This document shows positions 41,871 through 50,193 of a DNA stretch of 64,000 nucleotides, piece by piece. The stretch comes from Bacillota bacterium. Lineage in GTDB: Bacteria > Bacillota > Negativicutes > Sporomusales > UBA7701. The position numbers and the translations under genes were made by a program. The notes under the pieces are model-generated. The model was not told the origin of the DNA, ran no database searches, and was given only the letters and a program-made list of their open reading frames with translations. The stretch lies in NCBI GenBank assembly GCA_023415775.1, contig JAEZJM010000003.1, forward strand, positions 1 to 64,000. Reading direction: 5' to 3'. The stretch's first letter is position 1. Each line of letters opens with the position of its first letter.

Positions 41871-42463
41871 CACCTGCTGTTCCCGGCATACCAGACCAAG
41901 AATTCATCCGCGGCGATATTCCCATGACCAAGCAGGAAATCCGCATCCTCGCCCTCGTCAAGGCCAGGCTCGGTTTCGACGCCACCGTCATCGACATCGG
42001 CGCCGGCACCGGCTCGCTCAGCGTCGAGGCCGCCCTGCTCGCCCCCGGCGGCCGCGTTTTCGCCGTCGAGAAAGAGGAAGAAGGAGCGGCGCTCATCCGC
42101 GCCAACGCCGCCAAATTCGCCGCCGCCAACATCGAAATCATCACCGGCGCGGCCCCCGAAGCCCTCGCCGGCCTCCCCGCCGCCGACGCCATCTTCGTGG
42201 GCGGCAGCGGCGGGCACCTCGCCGCCATCCTCGCCGCCGCCGACCGGCTGCTCAAACCCGGCGGCCGCCTCATCGTCACCGCCGTCACCGTCGAAACGCT
42301 CCAACAGGCGCTCGCCGACCTCGAAGCACGGCCCGGCTACAATACCGAGTCCGCCGGCGTCCAGGTCACCCGGCTGCGCAAAGCGGGCGGCAAGCACCTG
42401 TTCCAAGCCAGCAACCCCGTATACATCATAGCCTGCACCAAGGGAGGACCCAATGACCGGTAA
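41867..42463 (+). CDS. cbiT: Cobalt-precorrin-6B C15-methyltransferase (decarboxylating)
   Basis: A 198-residue class I methyltransferase. The S-adenosylmethionine site is VIDIGAGTGSLSVEAA, and GIPDQEFIRGDIPMTKQEIR at the N-terminus is typical of CbiT. The ATG at 41867 overlaps the cbiE stop (ATGA); a longer frame would lie in cbiE. It removes the acetate carboxyl at C12 and methylates C15. Confidence 0.92.
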   Translation: MTPAVPGIPDQEFIRGDIPMTKQEIRILALVKARLGFDATVIDIGAGTGSLSVEAALLAPGGRVFAVEKEEEGAALIRANAAKFAAANIEIITGAAPEALAGLPAADAIFVGGSGGHLAAILAAADRLLKPGGRLIVTAVTVETLQQALADLEARPGYNTESAGVQVTRLRKAGGKHLFQASNPVYIIACTKGGPNDR

Positions 42464-43166
42464 ATTCTACGGCATCGGCGTCGGGCCGGGCGACCCCGAC
42501 CTGTTGACCATCCGCGCCGCCGAACTACTCAAAACCGCAGAGGTCGTCTGCCTTCCCCGCTCGGCCGCTGACAACGAAAGCGTCGCCCGCAAGGTAGCCG
42601 GCGCTTACATCGGCCCCGCCGCGGAAATAATCGAAGTCCCCACCCCCATGACTCGCGACAAGGCGCTCCTGGAAGCCGAATGGCGCCGCGGCGCCGAGAA
42701 AATCGCCGCCTGCCTCGCCGCCGGCAAAAACGTCGCCTTCATCACCATCGGCGACGCCATGTTGTTCAGCACCTACACCTACCTACTCAAACACGTCCGC
42801 GCCATCCTGCCCGACGTCGAAGTCGAAAGCGTTCCCGGCGTCACCTCGTTCGCCGCCGCCGCCGCCCATCTCGACCTGCCCCTTGCCGAAGGGACGGAGA
42901 AACTCGCCGTCCTCCCGGCCGTCGACGACCCGGAAGCCCTCCGGCCTCTCCTGGCCGCCTTCGACAACGCCGTGCTCATGAAGGTGGCCGGAAAATACGA
43001 AGAAATCGTCGCCGTCCTCGCCGATCTCGGCCTCAAGGACAAAGCCGTCTTTGTCAGCAGACTGGGCTATCCCGACCAGTTCGTCACCCGCGACCTCGAC
43101 AGCCTCATCGGCAAAAAACGCGACTACCTGTCGCTCATCCTGGTAAAAAAGGGGGGACTCGGATGA
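42453..43166 (+). CDS. cbiL: Cobalt-factor-II C20-methyltransferase
   Basis: A 237-residue tetrapyrrole methylase. GIGVGPGDPDLLTIRA and GDAMLFSTYTYL are the CbiL-type motifs. It adds the C20 methyl group to cobalt-sirohydrochlorin, an early step. A GGAGG site lies 5 nt before the ATG, inside the cbiT end. It overlaps cbiF by four bases. Confidence 0.92.
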   Translation: MTGKFYGIGVGPGDPDLLTIRAAELLKTAEVVCLPRSAADNESVARKVAGAYIGPAAEIIEVPTPMTRDKALLEAEWRRGAEKIAACLAAGKNVAFITIGDAMLFSTYTYLLKHVRAILPDVEVESVPGVTSFAAAAAHLDLPLAEGTEKLAVLPAVDDPEALRPLLAAFDNAVLMKVAGKYEEIVAVLADLGLKDKAVFVSRLGYPDQFVTRDLDSLIGKKRDYLSLILVKKGGLG

Positions 43167-43918
43167 CAGTGCACTTCGTAGGCGCCGGCCCCGGCGACCC
43201 CGAACTCATCACCGTCAAAGGCCAGCGCCTTCTCGCCGCCGCCGACACCATTATCTACGCCGGCTCGCTCGTCAACCCGGCCCTCCTCGGTCTCGCCAAG
43301 CCGGACGCCGTCATTATGAACAGCGCAACGATGACCTTGGACGAGGTCATCGACGCCATCGCCAAGGCAACCGCCGAGGGCCGGGAAGTCGTCAGGCTGC
43401 ACACCGGCGACCCCAGCATCTACGGGGCCATAAAAGAACAGATGGACGCCCTTGACGCCCGCGGCATACCGTACGAAGTCGTCCCCGGCGTCAGCTCCTT
43501 CCTTGCCGCCGCCGCCGCCCTGCAGTGCGAATACACCCTCCCGGAGGTAAGCCAGACAATCATCGTCACCCGCCTCGAAGGCCGCACCCCGGTGCCTGAA
43601 CGCGAAAAACTTGCCACGCTCGCCAGTCACCGCGCGACGATGTGCATCTTCCTCAGCGTCCACATGCTCGACAGCGTCGTCGGCGAGCTCACCGCCGGCG
43701 GCTACCCCGCCGACACCCCGATAGCCGTGGTCCAGAAGGCCTCCTGGCCTGACGAAAAAATCTACCGCGGCACCCTCGCCACCATCGCCGGCACGGTCCA
43801 GGAGGCGGGCGTCGACCGCACCGCCATGATCGTGGTCGGCAATTGTCTCGGCGACGACTACGCATTATCCAAGCTATATTCTCCTGATTTCGGGCACATG
43901 TTCAGGGAGGCAAAATGA
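43163..43918 (+). CDS. cbiF: Cobalt-precorrin-4 C11-methyltransferase
   Basis: A 251-residue tetrapyrrole methylase with FVGAGPGDPELITVKGQ, YAGSLVNP and HTGDPSIYGAIKEQ, all characteristic of CbiF/CobM. ATG 43163 overlaps the cbiL stop. A longer frame from 42680 is antisense-like noise within cbiL. The stop overlaps the cbiG start. Confidence 0.93.
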   Translation: MTVHFVGAGPGDPELITVKGQRLLAAADTIIYAGSLVNPALLGLAKPDAVIMNSATMTLDEVIDAIAKATAEGREVVRLHTGDPSIYGAIKEQMDALDARGIPYEVVPGVSSFLAAAAALQCEYTLPEVSQTIIVTRLEGRTPVPEREKLATLASHRATMCIFLSVHMLDSVVGELTAGGYPADTPIAVVQKASWPDEKIYRGTLATIAGTVQEAGVDRTAMIVVGNCLGDDYALSKLYSPDFGHMFREAK

Positions 43919-44988
43919 AAACCGCAGTAATTTCCGTAACCGACAACGGGGCCCGTCTAGCGGTCAGGATGGCGGCCAACCTCACCTGCAAAATCGACCT
44001 CTACGCCAAGGAAGGCAGGGAGGGGGGGACGGACGCCCTTACCTACGCCAGCCTCAACGAGCTTGTCGCCGAGATCTATTCCAAATACAACGGCCTGGTT
44101 TTCATCATGGCCACCGGCATCGTCGTCCGCATCATCGCCCCCCACATCCGCGACAAGCGCTACGACCCGGCCGTCGTCGTTATGGACGAAGCCGGCCGTC
44201 ACGCCATCAGCCTGCTCGCCGGCCATCTCGGCGGCGCCAACGAACTGACCCATGTCATCGCCAAAGCGGCGGGCGCGACCCCGGTCATCACCACCGCCAC
44301 CGACATCCAGCAGAAGCCCGCCCCCGACGTGTTGGCCGCGCGCATCGGACTGGAGATCGAGCCCTTCGATCAGCTCAAGCACATCAACGCCGCCATCGTC
44401 GCCGACCAGAAGGTTGTCTACTTCATCGACTGCTCCCTGCCCAACTACGAGCACTACGTCAACCAGGCGGCCGAACAGGACATCATGCTCGTTACCGCTG
44501 ACAACCTTGTCCACACCGACACGTACGACGCCGCCGTCGTCATCTCCGACAAGGAACTTTACATGGTCAAGCCCCATATATTCCTGCGCCCGGCCACCAT
44601 GGTCGTCGGCGTTGGCTGCCGGCGGGGCGTCCCCAGCGCGGCGTTGTTCACCGCCATCACTGACGCCTGCCGCAAGATTGGCCGTAGCGTAAAAAGCGTG
44701 GATGCCGTCGCCACCACCGACGCCAAAGACGACGAAATCGGGCTGCTGGCCATGGTAGAGCAAATGGCCGTGCCCTTCAAGACATACAGCAACGAACAAC
44801 TTCTGCAGAGCATCAAAAAATTCGGGCTGGAAACATCGGAATTCGTAGAAGAACAGATTGGAGTGGGGAACGTATGCGAAGCGGCGGCCCTCTTAGCGGC
44901 GGGAACGGACAAGCTCCTGCTGGGCAAAACGGTTTACGACAAAATAGCGGTGGCCATCGCCGAGGTAAAATCGCCGTCGTTGGCCTAG
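43915..44988 (+). CDS. cbiG: Cobalt-precorrin-5A hydrolase
   Basis: A 357-residue CbiG that opens the delta-lactone and releases acetaldehyde. FIMATGIVVRIIAPHI, AGRHAISLLAGHLGGAN and the C-terminal VGVGCRRGVPS domain are family marks. The last 115 nt overlap the next gene, cbiH, in another frame, which is far more overlap than elsewhere in the operon. Confidence 0.92.
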   Translation: MKTAVISVTDNGARLAVRMAANLTCKIDLYAKEGREGGTDALTYASLNELVAEIYSKYNGLVFIMATGIVVRIIAPHIRDKRYDPAVVVMDEAGRHAISLLAGHLGGANELTHVIAKAAGATPVITTATDIQQKPAPDVLAARIGLEIEPFDQLKHINAAIVADQKVVYFIDCSLPNYEHYVNQAAEQDIMLVTADNLVHTDTYDAAVVISDKELYMVKPHIFLRPATMVVGVGCRRGVPSAALFTAITDACRKIGRSVKSVDAVATTDAKDDEIGLLAMVEQMAVPFKTYSNEQLLQSIKKFGLETSEFVEEQIGVGNVCEAAALLAAGTDKLLLGKTVYDKIAVAIAEVKSPSLA

Positions 44989-45698
44989 GCCCCGGCAGCC
45001 TCGCCGACATGAGCAAACGGGCGGCCGACACTCTCGCCGCCGCCGAAGTCATTGTCGGTTACGACACCTATCTCGGCCTCATCGCCGATTTTCTGCCAGG
45101 CAAAAAAATCATCGGCACCGGCATGACCCAGGAGATCGACCGCTGCCAGGCGGCCGTTCAGGAAGCCATGGACGGGCGGCGGGTGGCCGTCGTGTCCAGC
45201 GGCGACCCCGGCATCTACGGCATGGCCGGCCTGGTGCTCGAACTCGTCTTCAAATACCCGCCGGCGCTCCGGCCTGCGGTCGACATCATCCCCGGCATCA
45301 GCGCCATCGGCGCTGCGGCGGCCCTGCTCGGCGCTCCTCTCATGCACGACTTCGCTGTCATCAGCCTCAGCGACCTCCTCACCCCCTGGGACACCATCGT
45401 CAAACGGGTCGAGATGGCCGCCGCCGGCGACTTCGTCATCGCCCTCTACAACCCCAAGAGCACCCGCCGGGTAAGCCAGATCGAGCAGGTGCGGGAAATC
45501 GTCCTCCGGCACCGTCCGGCCGCCACGCCGGTTGGCATCGTTCACCACGCCAGCCGGGAGAACGAAAGCGTCGCCCTGTCCGACCTCGAAAACTTCACCC
45601 GCGAGCACATCGACATGTTCTCCCTTGTCATCATCGGCAACAGTCGCACCTACACCGCCGCGGGGCGGATGATAACCCCGCGGGGGTATTCGCTATGA
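44874..45698 (+). CDS. cbiH: Cobalt-factor-III C17-methyltransferase
   Basis: A 274-residue tetrapyrrole methylase that contracts the ring and methylates C17. Family similarity begins at about residue 32 (GKIAVVGLGPGS); SGDPGIYGMAGLVLE is the second methylase motif. The only in-frame start codon is ATG 44874, deep inside cbiG, with a GGAGTGGGG site upstream. So the protein has about 31 extra basic, low-complexity residues, or it is made by frameshift from cbiG as a CbiGH fusion. The methylase core itself is intact. Confidence 0.88.
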   Translation: MRSGGPLSGGNGQAPAGQNGLRQNSGGHRRGKIAVVGLGPGSLADMSKRAADTLAAAEVIVGYDTYLGLIADFLPGKKIIGTGMTQEIDRCQAAVQEAMDGRRVAVVSSGDPGIYGMAGLVLELVFKYPPALRPAVDIIPGISAIGAAAALLGAPLMHDFAVISLSDLLTPWDTIVKRVEMAAAGDFVIALYNPKSTRRVSQIEQVREIVLRHRPAATPVGIVHHASRENESVALSDLENFTREHIDMFSLVIIGNSRTYTAAGRMITPRGYSL

Positions 45699-46459
45699 TC
45701 GTCATTCTCGCCGGCACCAGGGACGGGAGGCAACTCGCGGCCGCACTCGCCCGGCAGGGCTGGCCGGTAAGCGTTGCCGTCGTCTCCGAATACGGCCGCA
45801 AGCTGGCCGCTAAAGACGGGCTGACCGTCCACGCCGGCGGCCGGGACGCCGCCGGTATGGTCGCCCTCTTCAAAACGGAAGGCGCCCGGGCGGTCGTCGA
45901 CGCCAGCCATCCCTACGCCGCCAACGCGTCCCACAACGCCCAGGCCGCCTGCGAAGCCCTCGGCCTGCCCTACCTGCGTTACGAGCGCCCGGCGGCCCCC
46001 CTGCCGGATTACGATAAACTCCACCGGGTCGCAGATGCCGCCGAGGCAGCCCGGCTGGCCGCCGGCCTTGGGAAGGTGCTCTTCCTGGCCACCGGCAGCC
46101 GTACCCTGTTGGCCTTCAAAAGCGAGCCGCTGCTCGCCGACTGCCGCCTGATCGCCCGCGTACTGCCGGAGCCCGAAATCCTGTCCCTGTGCCGGCATCT
46201 GGGCTTTTCCCCTGCCGACATTATTGCCCTGCAGGGGCCGTTTTCCCACCAGCTCAACCTCGCCCTATTCCGCGAATACGGCGCCGAGGTCGTCATCACC
46301 AAGAACAGCGGCTTCGTCGGCGGCGCCGACAGCAAAATCAGCGCCGCTATCGAGCTAAACCTGCCCATTATAGTCATCGACCGGCCGGACGTCAAGTACG
46401 GCCGCATCGCTACCGATTTCGACGCCGTAAACGATTTTGTCAGGGAGGTTTTACAATGA
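45695..46459 (+). CDS. cbiJ: Cobalt-precorrin-6A reductase
   Basis: A 254-residue NAD(P)H-dependent reductase of the CbiJ/CobK family. ILAGTRDGRQLAAAL at the start, DASHPYAANAS (residues 69-79) and TKNSGFVGGADSKI near residue 206 are family marks. ATG 45695 overlaps the cbiH stop by four bases. Confidence 0.92.
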   Translation: MIVILAGTRDGRQLAAALARQGWPVSVAVVSEYGRKLAAKDGLTVHAGGRDAAGMVALFKTEGARAVVDASHPYAANASHNAQAACEALGLPYLRYERPAAPLPDYDKLHRVADAAEAARLAAGLGKVLFLATGSRTLLAFKSEPLLADCRLIARVLPEPEILSLCRHLGFSPADIIALQGPFSHQLNLALFREYGAEVVITKNSGFVGGADSKISAAIELNLPIIVIDRPDVKYGRIATDFDAVNDFVREVLQ

Positions 46460-46833
46460 AACAGGGAATCGTAGTTCTCGGCCACGGCAGCCGCGCCAGC
46501 GTCGGCGAAGCCAACCAGGTCGTATTCCAGATCAGCGACATCATCAAACAGCGCCTCGGCAGCGACATGGTGGAAACGGCCATCATGAACCGCAAATCCG
46601 AGCTCGCCACCATCGAGGACGCCGTCGCCAGCCTCGTCGCCCGCGGCGCGGACAGTATCGTCGTCGTGCCGATGTTCTTCGCCAACGGCATGCACATCCA
46701 ACACGACATCCCCGAAGAAATCAGCGCCCTAAAGGACCGCTTCCCCGGCGTCGCAATTACCATGGCCGCGCACCTCGGTCCCGACCCCCGTATCGCCGAC
46801 ATCCTGCTGGACCGCATCCGGGAGGCTGAGTAA
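46456..46833 (+). CDS. cbiX: Sirohydrochlorin cobaltochelatase, short form
   Basis: A 125-residue CbiX of the small, homodimeric type. The two metal-binding histidines are in LGHGSRAS (near residue 10) and FANGMHIQHDIPEE (near residue 75). It puts cobalt into sirohydrochlorin at the start of the pathway. Ferrochelation to siroheme for Dsr would need another enzyme or this one acting on iron; the sequence cannot say. Confidence 0.88.
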   Translation: MKQGIVVLGHGSRASVGEANQVVFQISDIIKQRLGSDMVETAIMNRKSELATIEDAVASLVARGADSIVVVPMFFANGMHIQHDIPEEISALKDRFPGVAITMAAHLGPDPRIADILLDRIREAE

Positions 46834-47457
46834 GTGGAATTCATCACCGACCCAGGCCTCATCGAAGAACGGAGCATGGCTATCATCGCTCCCTATATAG
46901 CCGCCCTCGGCCTTACGCCCGCCGCCGCGAAAATATACTCCCGCATCATCCATGCCGCCGGCGACGTCGACTACGCCAACCACATCCGCATCCATCCCCT
47001 GGCCGCCGAAGCCGCCGGCCAGGCCCTCAAGTCCGGCTGCGACATCTTCTGCGACGTCGAGATGGTGCGCACCGGCATCAACCGGCGCCGTCTGGGCGAG
47101 CTCGGCGGCAGCGCCCACTGTCTGATCGCCGACCCGGCGATTGCGGCTGCGGCCAAGAGTGCCGGCACCACCCGTGCCATGGCCGCGATGCGGGCCTTCG
47201 GTCCCCGGCTTCACGGAGCGGTCGTCGCCATCGGCAACGCCCCCACCGCGCTGTTCGAACTGCTCAAAATCATCGCCGAAACAGACATCCGACCGGCGGC
47301 GATCATCGGCGTGCCCGTCGGCTTCGTCGGTGCGGCCGAATCGAAAGAACTGCTAGCCGCCACCGCCCCCGTACCTTACATAACGGTGGCCGGCACCAAG
47401 GGCGGCAGCCCCATCGCCGCCGCCGCCGTAAACGCCATCCTCTACCTGCAGGACTGA
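46834..47457 (+). CDS. cbiC: Cobalt-precorrin-8 methylmutase
   Basis: A 207-residue CbiC that moves the C11 methyl to C12, giving cobyrinate. The catalytic His is in SRIIHAAGDVDYA (near residue 43). GTPVGFVGAAESK-like and TKGGSPIAAAAVNA segments follow. GTG start directly behind the cbiX stop. Confidence 0.92.
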   Translation: MEFITDPGLIEERSMAIIAPYIAALGLTPAAAKIYSRIIHAAGDVDYANHIRIHPLAAEAAGQALKSGCDIFCDVEMVRTGINRRRLGELGGSAHCLIADPAIAAAAKSAGTTRAMAAMRAFGPRLHGAVVAIGNAPTALFELLKIIAETDIRPAAIIGVPVGFVGAAESKELLAATAPVPYITVAGTKGGSPIAAAAVNAILYLQD

Positions 47458-47462
47458 GCGCC

Positions 47463-48038
47463 ATGAGCACCGCGGCTTCCCCGCTACTCATCTACACCGG
47501 CGACGGCAAAGGCAAAACCACTGCGGCCCTCGGGCTGGCGGTCGCCGCCGCGGCCTGCGGCCGGCGGGCAGTCGTCGTCCAGTTCCAGAAGGGCGGCGGC
47601 TACAGCGGCGAACTGTTTGCCCAGGCCTACCTGCCGGCCCTCACCATCCGCCAGTTCGGGCACGGCTGCGCCATAGCCGCCCGCATCAAACGCGGTGAAG
47701 CCACCTGCAGCAAATGCGGCGAGTGCTTCCGCGCCAACAGGGACCCGGCCAACCCTTACGCCGCCCAGGCCCTCGATTACGCCGCCCGGGTGCTGCGGGA
47801 CGAACGGCCCGCCGTCCTCGTCCTCGACGAGATCAGCCATGCTCTGCGCCGCGGGCTCCTGAGCCTCGGGCAGGTCGCCGCCCTCCTGGACTCGCGCCCG
47901 CTAGACACAACCATCGTCCTCACCGGACGTCACATGCCCGACGAACTGGTTGCCCTCGCCGACAGTGTCGTCGAATGCCGCGCCATTAAACACCCTATGA
48001 AAATCGGAATTGATGCCCGGCGCGGCATCGAATATTAA
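47463..48038 (+). CDS. cobO: Cob(I)yrinic acid a,c-diamide adenosyltransferase
   Basis: A 191-residue CobO/BtuR-type ATP:corrinoid adenosyltransferase with the P-loop GDGKGKTTAALG (residues 14-25). A CSKCGECF insert with several cysteines in the middle (residues 80-88) is unusual for BtuR and may bind metal. It adds the upper adenosyl ligand. It ends the first half of the B12 run; a repeat element follows. Confidence 0.88.
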   Translation: MSTAASPLLIYTGDGKGKTTAALGLAVAAAACGRRAVVVQFQKGGGYSGELFAQAYLPALTIRQFGHGCAIAARIKRGEATCSKCGECFRANRDPANPYAAQALDYAARVLRDERPAVLVLDEISHALRRGLLSLGQVAALLDSRPLDTTIVLTGRHMPDELVALADSVVECRAIKHPMKIGIDARRGIEY

Positions 48039-48047
48039 TTCAATGTC

Positions 48048-48169
48048 GGCCGTTGATAAGCGCCCATCTGCGGCGTTGCTCCTCAAAGCGCTTGCTAGCG
48101 TACGCCCCGAGTACGCGTCGCGGCGCGCTTTTCCGGTGCGCCTTGCATCTGGGCACTTCTGAACGGCCG
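48048..48169 (+). repeat. Inverted-repeat intergenic element, copy 5
   Basis: Arms CGGCCGTTGATAAGCGCCCA (48048-48067) and TGGGCACTTCTGAACGGCCG (48150-48169) pair with few mismatches. The core has CATCTGCGGCGTTGCTCC, a GTACG motif pair and TGCGCCTTGCATCTG. It starts 10 nt behind cobO and ends 37 nt before cbiA. Confidence 0.8.
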
Positions 48170-48205
48170 CGGCAGCCCGAAGGACGAAAAAAAGGGGTTT
48201 TACCT

Positions 48206-49597
48206 TTGAAGCAAGTCAACATTCCCAGAATCGTCATCGCCGGCACCAGCAGCGGCGTCGGCAAAACGACCATCGTCGCCGGGCTGCTTGCCGTACTCAG
48301 GCAGCGGGGCCTGCGAGTGCAGTCGTACAAGATCGGCCCCGACTACATCGACCCCGGCTACCACAAACTTGCCAGCGGCGTGCCCGCCCACAACCTCGAC
48401 ACTTGGCTGGTGTCGGAGGACGAACTCGTCCCGCTGTTCGCCAAAACCGCCGCCGGGGCCGACATCGCCGTCGTCGAAGGCGTCATGGGCCTCTTCGACG
48501 GCGGACGGGGCGGCATCAGCAGCACCGCCGCCATCGCCAGGGCGCTCGGCGCCCCGGTCGTCGTCGTGCTCGACGCCCGCTCGGCCGGCGAAAGCGTCGC
48601 CGCCACCGCCCTCGGTTTCGCCACCTACGACCGGCAGCTCACCGTCGCCGGCTTCATCGCCAACCGCCTCGGCTCCGAAACCCACCGGGCCATCGTCGCC
48701 GAAGCCCTAGGCCGACTCGGCCTGCCCGTCTTTGGGTGCCTGCAGCGCAGCGACAGCCTCGGCGTCGGCGAACGCCATCTCGGCCTCATCCCGGTGACCG
48801 AGCAATCTGAGGCCGTCCTGCGCGTCGACCTCATGCGGGCGGCCGTCGATCGCGACCTCGACGTGGATGGACTGCTCCGCGTCGCCGCCGCCGCGCCGCC
48901 CCTTCACGTGCCCTCGCCCGCCGCCGCCGCTGCCAAAACGGTGCGCATCGGCGTCGCCAGCGACGAAGCCTTCTCCTTCTACTACCCGGAAAGCCTCGCC
49001 GTCCTCGAGGAACACGGGGCGGAAATCGTTCCCTTCAGCCCCCTCCACGACCAGGCATTGCCTGCCGTCGACGGCCTCGTCATCGGCGGCGGCTTCCCCG
49101 AAATGTTTCTCAACGACCTGGCCGCCAACCAGCCCATGCTCGAAGACATCCGCCGCGCCGTCCGCCGGGGCATGCCCACCTACGCAGAATGCGGCGGCCT
49201 CATGTACCTGGCCAAAGAAATCGTCGCCTTTGACGGCCGCTCCTTCCCGCTGGTCGGCCTCGTTCCCGCCGTCTGCCGCATGGAAAGCCGCCTGCAGACC
49301 GTCGGCTACGTCGAAGCCACCGCTCTTGGAGACAATGTCCTCTGCCGCGCCGGCGACATCCTCCGCGGCCACGAATTCCACTTCTCCCGCATGGAGCTCA
49401 CCTGCCCGGCCGACGACTTCGACTGGGCTTTCCAGTTCAAGAAAATGCGAACAGGCAACGTCTACCTCGGCGGTTTCGCCGCCGGCAGCCTCCTGGCTTC
49501 GTATTTGCACATGCACTTTGCCGGCAACCGCGGCGCGGCGGCCATGTTCACCGCCCGGTGCCGCGCCTTCCGGACCGCGGGAGGGGGAAAACGATGA
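48206..49597 (+). CDS. cbiA: Cobyrinate a,c-diamide synthase
   Basis: A 463-residue glutamine-dependent amidase. The P-loop is GTSSGVGKTT (near residues 11-20) and the amidotransferase Cys is residue 329 in YAECGGLMYL. I start at TTG 48206, behind AAGGGG; an in-frame ATG at 48053 lies inside the repeat. It amidates side chains a and c of cobyrinate. It is a paralogue of the DsrN-type gene at 6377, with matching domain order and length. Confidence 0.92.
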   Translation: MKQVNIPRIVIAGTSSGVGKTTIVAGLLAVLRQRGLRVQSYKIGPDYIDPGYHKLASGVPAHNLDTWLVSEDELVPLFAKTAAGADIAVVEGVMGLFDGGRGGISSTAAIARALGAPVVVVLDARSAGESVAATALGFATYDRQLTVAGFIANRLGSETHRAIVAEALGRLGLPVFGCLQRSDSLGVGERHLGLIPVTEQSEAVLRVDLMRAAVDRDLDVDGLLRVAAAAPPLHVPSPAAAAAKTVRIGVASDEAFSFYYPESLAVLEEHGAEIVPFSPLHDQALPAVDGLVIGGGFPEMFLNDLAANQPMLEDIRRAVRRGMPTYAECGGLMYLAKEIVAFDGRSFPLVGLVPAVCRMESRLQTVGYVEATALGDNVLCRAGDILRGHEFHFSRMELTCPADDFDWAFQFKKMRTGNVYLGGFAAGSLLASYLHMHFAGNRGAAAMFTARCRAFRTAGGGKR

Positions 49598-50160
49598 GCG
49601 GCAAAATTGTGCTGGTCACCGGCGGGGCCCGCAGCGGCAAATCGTCCTTCGCCGAAAAATACGTCGCTGCCCTTGGCGTTCCCGTAGCCTACATCGCCAC
49701 CGCCGAAACGCTCGACGCCGAGATGGAAGCCCGCGTCGCCCTCCACCGCGCCCGCCGGCCCGCCTCCTGGCAGACCTATGAAGCTCCCCGTGCGGCCCAT
49801 GAGGCGCTCGCCGCGGCAGCCGCCGGCGCAGGCGCCGTTCTGTTCGACTGCCTCACCGTCTATGTAGCCAACCTCCTGCTCGACCCCGCCGCCCCCGCCA
49901 CCCCGGAAGAGCGGCATAGCCGCATCGGCGGCGAGATCGCCCGCCTGGCCGCCGCCGCCCGCGCCGCCGCCACCGTCGTCTTCGTCACCAACGAAGTGGG
50001 CGCCGGTATCGTTCCCGATAACGCCCTGGCCCGCGAATACCGCGACCTGGCCGGCCTGGCGAACCAGCAGATCGCCGCCGTCGCCGACGAGGTGTATCTC
50101 GTCGTCAGCGGCATCCCCGTAAATATAAAACAACTGGCAGCGAAAATTCCGACCGTCTGA
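49594..50160 (+). CDS. cobU: Adenosylcobinamide kinase/guanylyltransferase
   Basis: A 188-residue CobU with the P-loop GGARSGKSS (residues 9-17), TAETLD and the VTNEVGAGIVP segment. It phosphorylates adenosylcobinamide and adds GMP. The ATG at 49594 overlaps the cbiA stop (ATGA); the extension from 49558 is not supported. About 33 nt separate it from cbiP. Confidence 0.92.
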   Translation: MSGKIVLVTGGARSGKSSFAEKYVAALGVPVAYIATAETLDAEMEARVALHRARRPASWQTYEAPRAAHEALAAAAAGAGAVLFDCLTVYVANLLLDPAAPATPEERHSRIGGEIARLAAAARAAATVVFVTNEVGAGIVPDNALAREYRDLAGLANQQIAAVADEVYLVVSGIPVNIKQLAAKIPTV

Positions 50161-50193
50161 AAAGTCGGTTGCACAGAACGAGGCAAAACATAT

